Positions 7,996 to 15,302 of a stretch of DNA of 54,154 nucleotides are shown here, piece by piece. The position numbers and the translations under genes are program-made. This stretch comes from Nocardia araoensis NBRC 100135 (GTDB taxonomy: Bacteria; Actinomycetota; Actinomycetes; Mycobacteriales; Mycobacteriaceae). The notes under the pieces were generated by a model that worked only from the letters and a program-made list of their open reading frames with translations, had not been told where the DNA came from and ran no database searches. The stretch's first letter is position 1. Every line of letters starts with the position of its first letter. The stretch lies in contig NZ_BAFR01000017.1 in the NCBI RefSeq assembly GCF_000308435.1, positions 1 through 54,154 of the forward strand, in the 5' to 3' direction.

Positions 7996-8964
7996 CTACG
8001 CGTTGCTGCCGACCATCGCGCGGTCGCGCTTGGCGGCCTCGCGGGCGAGCATCCGGTCGCGCTGCTCCTCGAACTTGATGACGTCCTTACCCAGCTTCTC
8101 CAGGAACAGGCCGAGGCGCTCGCGGACGGCCTCGCCGCGGGCGGTGAAGTCGGTGCGGTCGAAGATGTTCCACTTCTTCAGCACCGGCTGGACCACGTCC
8201 TCCAGGTGCTGGCGCAGATCGTAGATGCCGTGCTTGGCCATCAACACGCCGTTGCGGCGGAAGTTGGGCATGCCCGCACCGGGCATCTGGAAGTTCTCCA
8301 GGATCAGGGTGATCGCCTCGATGGCCTGGTCGGGGGCCAGATCGAGGGCGGCGCCGCACATGTTGCGGTAGAAGATCATGTGCAGGTTCTCGTCGGCGGC
8401 GACCCGCTGCAGCATACGGTCGGCGATCGGGTCGTCACAGACCTTGCCGGTGTTGCGGTGGCTGACCCGGGTGGCCAGCTCTTGGAAGGTGACGTACGCG
8501 ACGGAATGCAGGAAGCCCGCGTCGGCTTCGGCAGGGGAGGCGAAGCCGTTGGTCATGTGGACCATCCTGGCTTCCTCGAGCGCGACCGGATCGACACCGC
8601 GGGTCACGACCAGGTAGTCCCGCATCACGATGCCGTGGCGGTTCTCTTCGGCGGTCCAACGACCGACCCAGGTTCCCCACGCGCCGTCCTGAGAGAAGTT
8701 CTCGGCGATCTCGCGGTGGTAGGAGGGCAGGTTGTCCTCGGTGAGCAGGTTCGTGATCATGGCCGCCTTCGCGACCTCATTGAGGCGGGACTGCTCCGGA
8801 TCCCAGTCCACGCCGCCGAGTGCCGCGAAATTGCGGCCGTCGTCCCACGGGACGTAGTCGTGCGGATGCCATTCCTTTGCCAGGGAGAGGTGCCGGTTGA
8901 CGTTTTCTTCGGCAACCGGCTCCAACTCCGTCAGCAGCTCGAGTTGAGTCAGATCCCTTGCCAT
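7996..8964 (-). CDS. desA1: Acyl-ACP desaturase DesA1-type
   Basis: 322 residues, a soluble ferritin-like di-iron desaturase. The two EExxH-type iron motifs are present (TAEENRHG near residue 105, AADENLHM near 190), with the family signature NLLTEDNLPSYHREIAENF between them. It closely follows mycobacterial DesA1 (LTQLELLTELEPVAEENVNRHL at the start), which inserts a double bond into fatty acyl-ACP and feeds mycolic acid synthesis. The start is ATG 8964. Two palindromes at 9037-9072 lie about 75-110 bases upstream and may bind a repressor. Confidence 0.92.
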   Translation of the reverse strand: MARDLTQLELLTELEPVAEENVNRHLSLAKEWHPHDYVPWDDGRNFAALGGVDWDPEQSRLNEVAKAAMITNLLTEDNLPSYHREIAENFSQDGAWGTWVGRWTAEENRHGIVMRDYLVVTRGVDPVALEEARMVHMTNGFASPAEADAGFLHSVAYVTFQELATRVSHRNTGKVCDDPIADRMLQRVAADENLHMIFYRNMCGAALDLAPDQAIEAITLILENFQMPGAGMPNFRRNGVLMAKHGIYDLRQHLEDVVQPVLKKWNIFDRTDFTARGEAVRERLGLFLEKLGKDVIKFEEQRDRMLAREAAKRDRAMVGSNA

Positions 8965-9036
8965 GTATGAACCCTTCAGTGTGTGCTTCCGGTCGTGCAG
9001 GTCAATCCCAAGGTAGACCGATACCGATGCGGCCAT

Positions 9037-9072
9037 ACCTTACGGCACCGTAGGTGTGATGCGAAACGCATC
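9037..9072. promoter_or_regulatory. Tandem palindromes upstream of desA1
   Basis: Arms 9037-9045 and 9048-9055 (ACCTtACGG / CCGTAGGT, one bulged base) form one palindrome. GATGCG-aaa-CGCATC at 9058-9072 is a second, perfect one. Both are in the upstream region of desA1, where a desaturase repressor would act. Which regulator binds is not known from sequence. Confidence 0.4.
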
Positions 9073-9670
9073 CGTTAGACGATCGATGCCCTGGTGATCC
9101 ACTTCATACGACGCCTTCGCCGTCCGGTGATCTACATGAGTGTATGGGCTCGACGCTCCGCAAGGTGTCTATCGACGCGGCGCCGGGAGCGTTATCCGTA
9201 CGTGGGCGATCGCACAACCGCCCCCACCGGGCCGGTATGGGAATGAAACGGCCTGGTTCTGCGCGTGTCGGCGGCCCGCGGCGAGCCTAGCTGCGATGTT
9301 CCTGTGAAATCGGGCCGACGACGCCCTCTGAAATGCACGGTCGGGAGGCCCTGGCCGCGCTAGGGAACAGAAGGTAGCGAGTGGGCGTGGCGGCGGGATC
9401 CGGCATGTGTCTCTCTGGCGCCACACGCCCGAGTTCCATCCCGTTCGGGTCATCGATACTGATGAACCGCGGTGGAATGAGCGTCTCCGATCGCCCTCGC
9501 TCAGCTGCGCCGGCTGTGCGCACTGTGAGCGGTATGAAAGGCAACCGCGGAATGGGTTCGGCTGCGACACCGCGCTCCGGGAAGCATCGCGGGCGGGCAG
9601 TAGAGCCTCGATGTGGCCCACCGGGCCGGTATGGCCGGCGCCGCACGGCGGAGAACTCCGCAAACAGATC

Positions 9671-9698
9671 GGGCGCCCGGAGCGACCCGGGCGCCCGG
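9671..9698 (-). terminator. Terminator of tRNA-Lys
   Basis: An almost perfect GC stem of about 10 bp directly after the 3' end of the minus-strand tRNA; on that strand it is followed by gatctgttt. Confidence 0.65.
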
Positions 9699-9703
9699 TC
9701 TCT

Positions 9704-9777
9704 GTGCCCCCAGTAGGGCTCGAACCTACGACCTGCGGATTAAAAGTCCGTAGCTCTACCAACTGAGCTATAGGGGC
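9704..9777 (-). tRNA. tRNA-Lys (anticodon TTT)
   Basis: 74 nt. The acceptor GCCCCTA pairs with TGGGGGC, followed by discriminator A. The D-arm AGCTCAGTTGGTAGAGCT, anticodon loop ACTTTTAA with TTT, and T-loop GTTCGAGCC are all visible. CCA is not encoded. Confidence 0.95.
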
Positions 9778-10420
9778 GCGGAGCAACAGTGTAGTGCGGT
9801 CGGGGGCGGATGCCCCAATCGGGGGAGTTCGTGTCGGCGGGCCGGATGGATGGATGGGGCGGCGTGGCGGATCCGGTGGGTCGGGCGGTGGCGGGAAGAT
9901 GGGTAACGCGCGGTGTTCGGCGGGCGATGCAGGCGGTAAACAGTTGGCACCCAGCTTTGTTCATCTTAGCCGGATCTGGATATCATTCAATCATGTTGGC
10001 TGGCAATGTCTTTGGATTTGCAGGGGGTGAACGGCTGTGGCCGGGGAAGGCGCGTGGGACGGGTTGGCGGGCGAAACGTGGGCGACGGCCGGTCGTCCGG
10101 GTTGCCGGTCGGCGCGCGTGAACAATCCTGCGCCGCTGGCGAATTCGCCCACCCTCCAGACGAGCGGTTCTGGTTGCCGAACATTTGCCGTAACAGAAAA
10201 CGGAATCGGATGGCTACCTGACTCTTCAGTTTGCCGCGTGTCGGATCGGGATTCCGGGTACGGTGACGCCTTGGTGAATTCCGAAAGAATCGCCGACTCG
10301 GTCGGCGTCGCGGAATTCGGATTGTCGTTGCTGTGTCCGAAGTTGCCGTGGTCGGTCCGGCCGGCCACGGCTCGACGGAACTCGATGCCGCAGGAGGAGG
10401 CACGTTCGAGACGAAGAAAT

Positions 10421-10454
10421 GCCCGGATGCGCACCCCCTGCGGCGCACCCGGGC
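10421..10454. terminator. Isolated strong hairpin
   Basis: Stem 10421-10426 plus 10428-10432 pairs with 10443-10447 plus 10449-10454, with one mismatched pair. No gene ends next to it on either strand, so it may close an unrecognised short transcript. Confidence 0.4.
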
Positions 10455-10496
10455 AGGCAAACTATACCAGCTGGTGTGTTCCAGGTTTTTAAGGAG

Positions 10497-10529
10497 TTTT
10501 CGTACCGAAGGTTTGCAATCGGTCGAAAA
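10497..10529. promoter_or_regulatory. Candidate operator for the GBL-receptor-like regulator
   Basis: Inverted repeat TTTTCGtACCGA (10497-10508) and TCGGTCGAAAA (10519-10529), separated by 10 nt, about 100 bases before the TetR start. Autoregulatory palindromes of gamma-butyrolactone receptors lie in such positions. Confidence 0.35.
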
Positions 10530-10631
10530 CCGGGTTCCACGTATTGATAAAACTCATGAATTCGCGCCGAGGGTCCGTTCCTTCGGGGGTGGCTGATTGG
10601 CGGCGAGTAAGGCTTCGGAGGCGTTTCGAGC

Positions 10632-11297
10632 ATGGCACGGCAGCAAGAGCGGGCGCGCCGGACACGGGCGGCGATTATCAGGTCCGCCGCCGTTGAGTTC
10701 GGGAAGAGCGGCTATGCCGCTGCATCGCTCAACCGCATATTGGAAGGATCGCGTGCCACCAAGGGCGCCATGTACTTCCATTTCGATTCGAAGGAAGATC
10801 TGGCACGCGCGGTGCTGGAGACCGCGGTGGAACGCTACCGCGCCTCCGCCGAGCGCTGGCTGGCGCGAACGGATCTCAGTCCGCTGGACATCCTGCACGG
10901 GGTGGTCGACGAGATCGCGTTGCGGCTGGAGCACGACATCATCGTGCAGGCCGAGTACCGCCTGATCATCGAACCCGACTTCTACCGTGACGTGCAGGCC
11001 GGCGGCGGCCGCATCCTGGGCCGCACCACCCGGGTGCTCACCGTCCGCGCCATCGACCACGGGCAGCTGCGCGCGGACGCCGATCCCGACCGGTTCACCC
11101 GCACGCTCGCCGCCGCGCTGGCCGGGCAGCGGTACATGGTGGCCCTGATCGGCGGGCAGGTCGATCTGCGGGCGCGGTTCGAGGAGGCGCTCGAGGTCGT
11201 GATGGAGGCCATGGCCACTCCGGAATGGCTGGAGAAGTTCCGCAGCGACGGCTGGCGTGCCCAGGCGCGCTTGGAGGAGCTCGGTTTGAGCCTCTGA
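10632..11297 (+). CDS. TetR regulator of the gamma-butyrolactone-receptor (ScbR/ArpA) type
   Basis: 221 residues. The N-terminal helix-turn-helix (residues ~10-55) has the ScbR-like signature: TRAAIIRSAAVEFGKSGY, then SRATKGAMYFHFDSKEDLA. The C-terminal part resembles the ligand domain of autoregulator receptors (LAGQRYMVALIGGQVDLRARF). Such proteins repress targets until a butyrolactone-like signal binds. No AfsA-type synthase or antibiotic cluster is nearby, so it may be an orphan receptor; it stands between a long gap and a tRNA cluster. An inverted repeat at 10497-10529 is a candidate self-operator. A more general TetR role is possible. Confidence 0.8.
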   Translation: MARQQERARRTRAAIIRSAAVEFGKSGYAAASLNRILEGSRATKGAMYFHFDSKEDLARAVLETAVERYRASAERWLARTDLSPLDILHGVVDEIALRLEHDIIVQAEYRLIIEPDFYRDVQAGGGRILGRTTRVLTVRAIDHGQLRADADPDRFTRTLAAALAGQRYMVALIGGQVDLRARFEEALEVVMEAMATPEWLEKFRSDGWRAQARLEELGLSL

Positions 11298-11391
11298 CCA
11301 GCCGGTTTGGGATTCGAGTCCGGTCTGTCATAAGCTATCCCAGCTCCCAACGGACAGCCGTTGAAAGCCGGTCCGGAGAAATCCGGGACGA

Positions 11392-11464
11392 GCCCCCTTC
11401 GTCTAGCGGCCTAGGACGCCGCCCTTTCAAGGCGGTAGCGCGGGTTCGAATCCCGTAGGGGGTA
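11392..11464 (+). tRNA. tRNA-Glu (anticodon TTC)
   Basis: 73 nt. The acceptor GCCCCCT pairs with AGGGGGT (terminal G-U), the anticodon stem-loop is CCGCC-CTTTCAA-GGCGG, and the T-loop GGTTCGAATCC is normal. CCA is not encoded. Confidence 0.96.
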
Positions 11465-11493
11465 CGATCCACGGATCGTTGGTAGCAGAGCAT

Positions 11494-11567
11494 GGCCCTG
11501 TGGCGCAGTTGGTTAGCGCGCCGCCCTGTCACGGCGGAGGTCGCGGGTTCGAGTCCCGTCAGGGTCG
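11494..11567 (+). tRNA. tRNA-Asp (anticodon GTC)
   Basis: 74 nt. The acceptor GGCCCTG pairs with CAGGGTC, with the discriminator G expected for Asp. The anticodon loop is CTGTCAC. Second of three clustered tRNAs. Confidence 0.96.
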
Positions 11568-11625
11568 CAAGCAAGCGCCGGAGATATCCGGCGTTTCGCG
11601 TATGGCATTCACTTCGGGTGCCTGC

Positions 11626-11699
11626 GGCCAGGTAGCTCAGTTGGTACGAGCGTCCGCCTGAAAAGCGGAAGGTCGCCGGTTCGATCCCGGCCCTGGCCA
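11626..11699 (+). tRNA. tRNA-Phe (anticodon GAA)
   Basis: 74 nt. The acceptor GGCCAGG pairs with CCTGGCC, with discriminator A. The anticodon loop is CTGAAAA. Third of the cluster; the terminator at 11713-11752 follows. Confidence 0.96.
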
Positions 11700-11712
11700 C
11701 TTCTTCACTCGT

Positions 11713-11752
11713 AGGCGAGCCCTGTTCACGGAGAACGTGAGCGGGGCTCTTT
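11713..11752 (+). terminator. Terminator of the tRNA cluster
   Basis: Stem formed by gagccc with gggctc and by gttcac with gtgagc, followed directly by tttt. Confidence 0.75.
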
Positions 11753-11857
11753 TCGTCTCTCCGCTACCACTCCGCCTGATGTGGCGAATCGCACAGTGGG
11801 GCATGGCGGTTCGGGATCGGGTTGTGGCTCGCATGGCGCGGGTAGGCTGGCGCGGCC

Positions 11858-12541
11858 ATGTGGACCCTTCTCCTCGCGCTCGCGGGGTTCGCCTTCCTCG
11901 ACTCGCTCGACCTGCTGCTGATCGGCATCACCACGGCGGTGGTCTACGACAGCAGGTTGAGCCGTCGCTCGCCGCTGGTGAGCGGTCTGAGCCTGCTCGC
12001 GGGCGTCTTCGCCGTCACCACCGCCTTCGGGATCTGCACGATTCTGGGGATCGGCTTCCTGACCGATTTGTTCGACTTCGAGGTCACGCCGACGGTGCGG
12101 TATTGGGGAGAACTCGTCGCGGGCGTGGTGCTGATCGCTCTCGCGAGCATTCGGATGGCCGGCGGTACGGCGGCGCCGGAACGGGCGACCGCGCTGCGAC
12201 GGCGACCATGGGTGCTCGCAGGCCTCGGCGTGGCGATCGGCATCGCACAGGCGCCGACCGCGGTTCCCTATCTGGCCGGACTCGCGATGATCTCCGCACG
12301 GAATCCGCTTCCGGCGTTGTGGCCGCTGATCGTCGTCGCATATTGCGCGCTCGCCCTGCTGCCGCCGCTGGTGATACTCGCCCTCGCGATGCGGCGCACG
12401 ATCGGAGCGCGGCGGATGTATCGAAGAATCGTTCGCATTATCAGCTCGTACGGGCCTGCTTCGGTGCGCGTGCTCTTCGCGATCTTCGGTGTGGTTCTCC
12501 TGTGTGACGCGCTCGTCCATTACCGGAACCTTTGGCCGTGA
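11858..12541 (+). CDS. GAP (Sap) family membrane protein
   Basis: 227 residues with about six hydrophobic spans. It starts MWTLLLALAGFAFLDSLDLL, typical of the GAP/Sap family of the LysE superfamily. The mycobacterial relative Sap helps move sulfolipid-1, and another GAP protein helps move glycopeptidolipid, across the inner membrane. The motif IGIAQAPTAVPYLAG before the fourth span is also family-like. It stands alone after the tRNA cluster. The cargo cannot be inferred. A possible ribosome site (gggtaggctgg) is not ideally placed. Confidence 0.75.
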   Translation: MWTLLLALAGFAFLDSLDLLLIGITTAVVYDSRLSRRSPLVSGLSLLAGVFAVTTAFGICTILGIGFLTDLFDFEVTPTVRYWGELVAGVVLIALASIRMAGGTAAPERATALRRRPWVLAGLGVAIGIAQAPTAVPYLAGLAMISARNPLPALWPLIVVAYCALALLPPLVILALAMRRTIGARRMYRRIVRIISSYGPASVRVLFAIFGVVLLCDALVHYRNLWP

Positions 12542-12615
12542 ATTGCGGAGTCCGGGCAGCGGATGGGGCACGGGAAAAGCGATTGAGCGGTGTGGTTCGG
12601 TGGGATGCTGGAGGT

Positions 12616-12798
12616 ATGGCTGAGCGCTGGTATTACTGCTTGAAGCACAATCGGGCCGAGCAAGGGCGGCAGTGCTGGTTCCGCGACCGGATGGGGCCGT
12701 ACCCGGACAAAGCGACGGCCGAGCGCGCGCTCGAGATCGCGCACGCTCGCAACGCGCGGGAAGACGCCAGGGACCGCGCCTGGCGTGAGGGGGACTGA
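12616..12798 (+). CDS. Small conserved hypothetical protein
   Basis: 60 residues from ATG 12616 with a ggag ribosome site. The protein is charged and soluble: MAERWYYCLKHNRAEQGRQCW, then a run resembling a short SPOR-like segment (YPDKATAERALEIAHARN). Small proteins with this WYYCL-x-H...GPYPDxATAExAL layout are widespread in mycolata and I know of no assigned role. The Cys/His in the first 20 residues could bind metal, but this is speculation. Confidence 0.7.
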   Translation: MAERWYYCLKHNRAEQGRQCWFRDRMGPYPDKATAERALEIAHARNAREDARDRAWREGD

Positions 12799-12992
12799 AG
12801 CGACCCGGTCTTCCCCCGGCCGGTGAAGTTGATCTTGAGCCGCAGGTCGAAGGCTCGGATGGCGTCACGCCGGGTGCGGCCGCTCAGTTCCCGATCAGGT
12901 CTATCGAGTACGGTTCTCCAGAACTCGACGAATGCTCGGAGGTCCTGGCGTGGGCTGCGAGCGGAAACCAGGATCAGCAGGGAGGGCGACCC

Positions 12993-13712
12993 TTGAGGGT
13001 TACCGTTGTTGTGCCGACCTACAACGAGCGGGAGAATCTGCCGGTTGCGGTGGAGCGGCTGACCGCGCTGCCGGTGCCCGACCTGCACGTACTCGTGGTG
13101 GACGACAGCTCGCCGGACGGCACCGGCGAGGTGGCCGACAAACTCGCCGCCGAACTGCCGAACGTGGTCGGCGTGCTGCACCGGACCGAGAAGGACGGGC
13201 TCGGCCGGGCGTACGTCGCGGGCATCACGCGTGCGCTGGACGAGGGCGCGGACGTGGTGATCCAGATGGACGCCGACCTGTCGCATCCCGCCGAAGTCAT
13301 CCCGGCCATGCTGGAGAAGCTGTCCGGCACCGACGCGGGCGTCGTGCTCGGTTCGCGTTACGTTCCGGGCGGCTCGACCGCCGCCGAATGGAAGTGGTAC
13401 CGCAAGGCGCTCTCGGCTTGGGCGAACTTCTACGTGAATCTGATCCTGCGCTTGGGCGTCAAGGACGCCACCGCGGGCTTCAAGGCGTGGAAGGCCGACA
13501 CCCTGCGCGCCATCGACGTGGGCTCGATCCGTAGCAACGGGTACTCGTTCCAGGTCGAGATGAACTACCGGACCATCAAGAAGGGAATCGCGATCGCCGA
13601 GGTGCCGATCCGGTTCGAGGAGCGGACGCTCGGCGCGTCCAAGATGAGCCTGAAGGTGCAGCTCGAGTCGGCGCTCATGCCGTGGAAGCTGCTGTTCGGC
13701 CGCGCGGTTTAG
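12993..13712 (+). CDS. ppm1: Polyprenol monophosphomannose synthase
   Basis: 239 residues, GT2 family dolichol-phosphate mannose synthase type. Nucleotide-sugar motifs are visible: VVVPTYNERENLP at the N-terminus, VVDDSSPDGTG, and QMDADLSHP with the DxD metal site. It transfers mannose from GDP-mannose to polyprenyl phosphate, supplying donor for lipomannan/lipoarabinomannan and protein mannosylation. No hydrophobic C-terminal span follows, so it acts at the inner face of the membrane. The start is TTG 12993 with ggaggg 7 nt upstream. In M. tuberculosis this domain is fused to the Lnt acyltransferase; here it is free-standing and no lnt is adjacent. Confidence 0.92.
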   Translation: MRVTVVVPTYNERENLPVAVERLTALPVPDLHVLVVDDSSPDGTGEVADKLAAELPNVVGVLHRTEKDGLGRAYVAGITRALDEGADVVIQMDADLSHPAEVIPAMLEKLSGTDAGVVLGSRYVPGGSTAAEWKWYRKALSAWANFYVNLILRLGVKDATAGFKAWKADTLRAIDVGSIRSNGYSFQVEMNYRTIKKGIAIAEVPIRFEERTLGASKMSLKVQLESALMPWKLLFGRAV

Positions 13713-13797
13713 CCCCGGGCCCGTTACCAGAGGGAGCGGGGCCGGTGCTCGACGGCCGCCGCCCGCGGCGTCGCACCGACCGCCCGCCCCCTCGCAG

Positions 13798-13835
13798 CAC
13801 GTCGGTCTCCAGCTACTCGCACACGTCGGTCTCCA
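13798..13835. repeat. 14-bp direct repeat pair after plsC
   Basis: Positions 13798-13811 and 13822-13835 are identical (cacgtcggtctcca), 24 bp apart, between ppm1 and plsC. No further copy was seen. Confidence 0.6.
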
Positions 13836-13889
13836 AGTAGGGGCAGCCGGCGCGGCCACACGATCGGCGGCCGTGGTGACGCGCGCCGA

Positions 13890-15302
13890 TCAGTGCGGCC
13901 AATTCAGCAGCGTGTCGATGAACAATTGGCGGACCTGCGCCACGTTGTCGTCCAAATCGCCGGGATCCCACGCGCTGACGTCGATCGGGTCGAGTATCGC
14001 CACGTCGACCGTTCCCGGCCGGGCGACCATCGCGTTGCGCCAGCAGATCTCGCCCGCGTTCCGGATGACGACCGGGATCACCGGCACCCCCGCCTGTATC
14101 GCGATGTGGAATGCGCCCTTCTTGAACGGCCCTACTTCGGGCGTATAGGAGCGAGTGCCTTCCGGAGCCACCGCGACCGACAAGCCGCCGCGCAGGGTCT
14201 CCACCACCGGTCGTAGCGCCGCCTTCGCCTGTGCGGTGTTCGCGCGGTCGATGAACGTCACGCCGACGAAGCGCATCAGCGGTCCGAAGACCGGATTCTT
14301 GGTGAGCTCCTTCTTGCCGATCGCAGTCACCCCGCCGCCGAGTACTTCGGGCACGATGATGATGTCGAACTGGCTCTGGTGGTTGAACAGGAAGACCGCG
14401 GGCCGCGGGGATCTCGCGTGCTCGCCGCCGGTGACTCGGACGCGCACGCCCGCGATGCGCAGAGTGTTGCGCGCGGCGTGCGCCATCAGCGCGTCGGCCA
14501 TCCGTTGCCGGTCCTGTGTGGGCGCTTGCGACGCGACGCCGAACAGTGCGCCCCCGAGCAGCCCGGCGAATCCCGCGGCCGTGCGTACGTAATCGCTCGC
14601 CCGCGGCGCAACGCGTGGCCGGAACGTCAGCTCGGCCCAGTGCCGCCGGTCGGCGACGTCGGTCAGCGCGTCGTCGGCGTTGACCGCCACCGGATGACCC
14701 ACCAGCGACAGCATGGGCAGGTCGGCGATCGCGTCGGCGTAGGCGTAGCTGCGCTCGAGCTCCACCTGGTGCGTGGCGGCGAACGCCGCGACCGCATCGG
14801 CTTTGCCGTTGCGCCACAGCGTCTTGCCGTCGGGATGCCCGGTGAGCACGCCGTCGTCGGCGGCCATGGGCGTGTACAGCACGTGCTCGATCCCCAACTG
14901 CGCCGCGGCGGGCAGGACCTGGAATCGGGTCAGTGAGCTGACCAGCACGATGGTGTGCCCGGCCGCCCGGTGGGTGCGGATCAGCTCCCACGCTTCGGGA
15001 TACAGGTACCCGTAGACGGTGCGCTGGAACAGTCGCCTGCCCACTTCGTCCAGCTCCTGTTCGGAGCGTCCGGCCAGCGCCTCGGACAACTCGCGCAGGA
15101 AGCGGCGGTATTCGCCGTCGGTCATGCGGCCGCGGATGCCGCCGAGCAGAACGTCGGCGGGTTTGCGGCGCAGCCGGCGCCGGGGCCTGGGGGCGTCGAT
15201 GACCGTGCCGCCGAAATCGAAGACCGCGGCGACCGCTCGGCCCTGCGGGCCGGAGCGGATGGCGGCGAGCGCGGCGTCGAGGTCGGCGCGCGCGTCGGTC
15301 AC
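13890..15302 (-). CDS. plsC: HAD-PlsC fusion, 1-acylglycerol-3-phosphate acyltransferase
   Basis: 470 residues. An N-terminal HAD-like phosphatase domain (~20-220) is followed by an AGP acyltransferase (PlsC) domain (~265-460). The PlsC part shows NHQSQFD (HX4D catalytic motif), TFIDRAN and VAPEGTRS, and makes phosphatidic acid from lysophosphatidate at the membrane. The HAD motif I reads FDFGGT: the nucleophile Asp29 is present, but the second Asp usual in phosphatases is Gly, so activity is doubtful. The GTG start overlaps the plsB stop (GTGA), so both are co-translated. The partner and layout match mycobacterial Rv2483c-Rv2482c. Confidence 0.9.
   Translation of the reverse strand: MTDARADLDAALAAIRSGPQGRAVAAVFDFGGTVIDAPRPRRRLRRKPADVLLGGIRGRMTDGEYRRFLRELSEALAGRSEQELDEVGRRLFQRTVYGYLYPEAWELIRTHRAAGHTIVLVSSLTRFQVLPAAAQLGIEHVLYTPMAADDGVLTGHPDGKTLWRNGKADAVAAFAATHQVELERSYAYADAIADLPMLSLVGHPVAVNADDALTDVADRRHWAELTFRPRVAPRASDYVRTAAGFAGLLGGALFGVASQAPTQDRQRMADALMAHAARNTLRIAGVRVRVTGGEHARSPRPAVFLFNHQSQFDIIIVPEVLGGGVTAIGKKELTKNPVFGPLMRFVGVTFIDRANTAQAKAALRPVVETLRGGLSVAVAPEGTRSYTPEVGPFKKGAFHIAIQAGVPVIPVVIRNAGEICWRNAMVARPGTVDVAILDPIDVSAWDPGDLDDNVAQVRQLFIDTLLNWPH

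Larger units (their letters stand above)
8965..9703. other. Long intergenic region, no gene seen
   Basis: About 740 bases between desA1 and tRNA-Lys. It holds the palindromes at 9037-9072, an 18-bp direct repeat (9223-9240 and 9617-9634) and the tRNA terminator at 9671-9698. ORFs in it have no ribosome site or family resemblance. Confidence 0.5.
9778..10631. other. Long intergenic region with an isolated hairpin and an inverted repeat
   Basis: About 850 bases without a gene I can support; it is less GC-rich toward 10480-10560. It contains a strong hairpin (10421-10454) and an inverted repeat (10497-10529) before the TetR gene. Short ORFs here lack ribosome sites or run through the hairpin. 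Confidence 0.45.

Noticed and set aside
6142..8970. Plus-strand ORF of 942 codons across the LCP, dusB and desA1 genes
   Set aside because: It is the antisense shadow of three well-supported genes; the protein is Arg/His/Gly-rich with no family resemblance.
9223..9634. 18-bp direct repeat pair 394 bp apart in the desA1-tRNA gap
   Set aside because: Flanks show no further similarity and nothing between them looks like an element; a GC-rich coincidence is possible.
9169..9786. Minus-strand ORF beginning inside tRNA-Lys
   Set aside because: Its first codons are tRNA sequence (PIAQLVELRTFN is a typical translated-tRNA artefact).
11335..11700. Minus-strand ORF across the tRNA cluster
   Set aside because: Translated antisense of tRNAs (GIEPATFRFSGG-like artefact).
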